A DNA stretch of 22,977 nt from assembly GCF_035306705.1 (NCBI RefSeq), contig NZ_DATGNO010000148.1, forward strand, positions 1-22,977, read 5' to 3'. Both the position numbers and the translations under genes were made by a program. This DNA is from Xanthomarina sp035306705. GTDB lineage: Bacteria > Bacteroidota > Bacteroidia > Flavobacteriales > Flavobacteriaceae. Shown here in pieces: positions 22,499 to 22,977 of the stretch (its first letter is position 1; each line of letters opens with the position of its first letter). A model generated the notes under the pieces. The model had not been told where the DNA came from, did no database searches, and was given only the letters and a program-made list of their open reading frames with translations.

Positions 22499-22977
22499 AT
22501 GAAAAAAAGTGTATTTATTTTTCTATTCGGGATTTTTTCAACCATTACAGCAGTCGCGCAAGAAACTGTTGTAAAGGGAAGTGTTACTGAAACCATTTCT
22601 TTTGAACCTATTCCAAGTGTAACCGTAACTGTAGAAGGTACTGTGCTATCCGTTGAAACCGACTCTAAAGGTGAGTTTCAATTTCTAGAACAAGTTCCTT
22701 TTGGAGAACAAGTGTTACATATTTCTAAAAGTGGATATGTCTCTAAAAGATATCCTATTGTAGTTAACCAAGGGCAAACTCTTGATATTTCAGACATGAC
22801 TTTAACAAAAGATGTCTCGGATATGGATATGTTTACCATTGTTTTATCAGATGATGAACTTGATAGCGACGATAGTGGTTTAGATAATATTTCTGGACTT
22901 TTACAATCTTCGCAAGATGTATTTCAACGTACTGCAGCTTTCGAGTTTAGTTCTTCTTTCTTTAAAGTAAGAGGTTT
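22499..22977 (+). CDS. TonB-dependent receptor-like protein, N-terminal part (3' truncated by window edge)
   Basis: Open from ATG 22499 to the window end, 159 complete codons. Signal peptide MKKSVFIFLFGIFSTITAVAQ. A CarboxypepD_reg-like domain follows (about 24-105: VVKGSVTETISFEPIPSVTV, VETDSKGEFQF, then GEQVLHISKSGYVSKRYPI). An acidic linker (LSDDELDSDDSGLDN) comes next, and then the start of a plug domain, SGLLQSSQDVFQRTAAFEF with FFKVRG at the edge. The plug start and the carboxypeptidase-like domain fit a TonB-dependent receptor of Bacteroidota. The linker stands where a TonB box would be expected, and no clear box is seen. The ligand is unknown; divergent pairing with a secreted EEP hydrolase hints at uptake of its products. 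Confidence 0.85.
   Translation, partial: MKKSVFIFLFGIFSTITAVAQETVVKGSVTETISFEPIPSVTVTVEGTVLSVETDSKGEFQFLEQVPFGEQVLHISKSGYVSKRYPIVVNQGQTLDISDMTLTKDVSDMDMFTIVLSDDELDSDDSGLDNISGLLQSSQDVFQRTAAFEFSSSFFKVRG

Overview
The window comes from a bacterium of the phylum Bacteroidota, most likely a marine member of the Flavobacteriaceae. Four things point there: AT-rich DNA (judged by eye, not computed); candidate promoters with the Bacteroidota -7 element TAnnTTTG; weak or absent Shine-Dalgarno sequences; and the gene content (TonB-dependent receptors with carboxypeptidase-like N-terminal domains, a patatin fused to an Omp85-type barrel, an LspA with a large periplasmic insertion, and the ileS-dksA-lspA order). 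The window is almost fully coding. It has no gene-free stretch over 300 bases; the longest gap is 252 bases, in front of hmgA. I found no tRNA, rRNA, CRISPR array, insertion sequence or phage gene.

Layout. 1-3362 (+): the 3' end of an IleS2-like ileS, a DksA/TraR-family protein with a degenerate zinc finger, a small exported beta-repeat protein, and lspA. 3359-6223 (-): a tight operon reading, in order of transcription, a RimB-like retropepsin-type protease, a RimK-family ATP-grasp glutamate ligase, an aspartoacylase/succinylglutamate-desuccinylase-type M14 enzyme and 5-formyltetrahydrofolate cyclo-ligase. 6441-10549 (+): uvrC, then a patatin-Omp85 outer membrane protein. 10802-13271 (+): hmgA and hppD, two consecutive-pathway enzymes of tyrosine breakdown, closed by a terminator. 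13358-17982 (+): a compact operon of a DUF3108 protein, kynA (tryptophan 2,3-dioxygenase), an M23 lipoprotein and pgi; the first two junctions are TAATG overlaps. 18145-20694 (+): a stand-alone TonB-dependent receptor. 20794-21231 (+): a small His-bearing four-helix membrane protein. 21308-22360 (-): an exported endonuclease/exonuclease/phosphatase-family enzyme. 22499-end (+): the start of a second TonB-dependent receptor, divergent from it.

How the genes work together. The best candidate for a little-characterised system is the ligase/protease/M14 cassette at 3894-6223. One enzyme would attach amino acids (probably glutamate) to a target, and two different hydrolases could trim or remove them. 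Its cyclo-ligase neighbour overlaps it by 32 bases and raises the possibility of a pterin or folate target. The other themes are aromatic amino acid catabolism (hmgA, hppD, kynA) and envelope or nutrient-uptake functions. Most gene calls are ordinary and secure. The regulatory sites are pattern-based and weaker.
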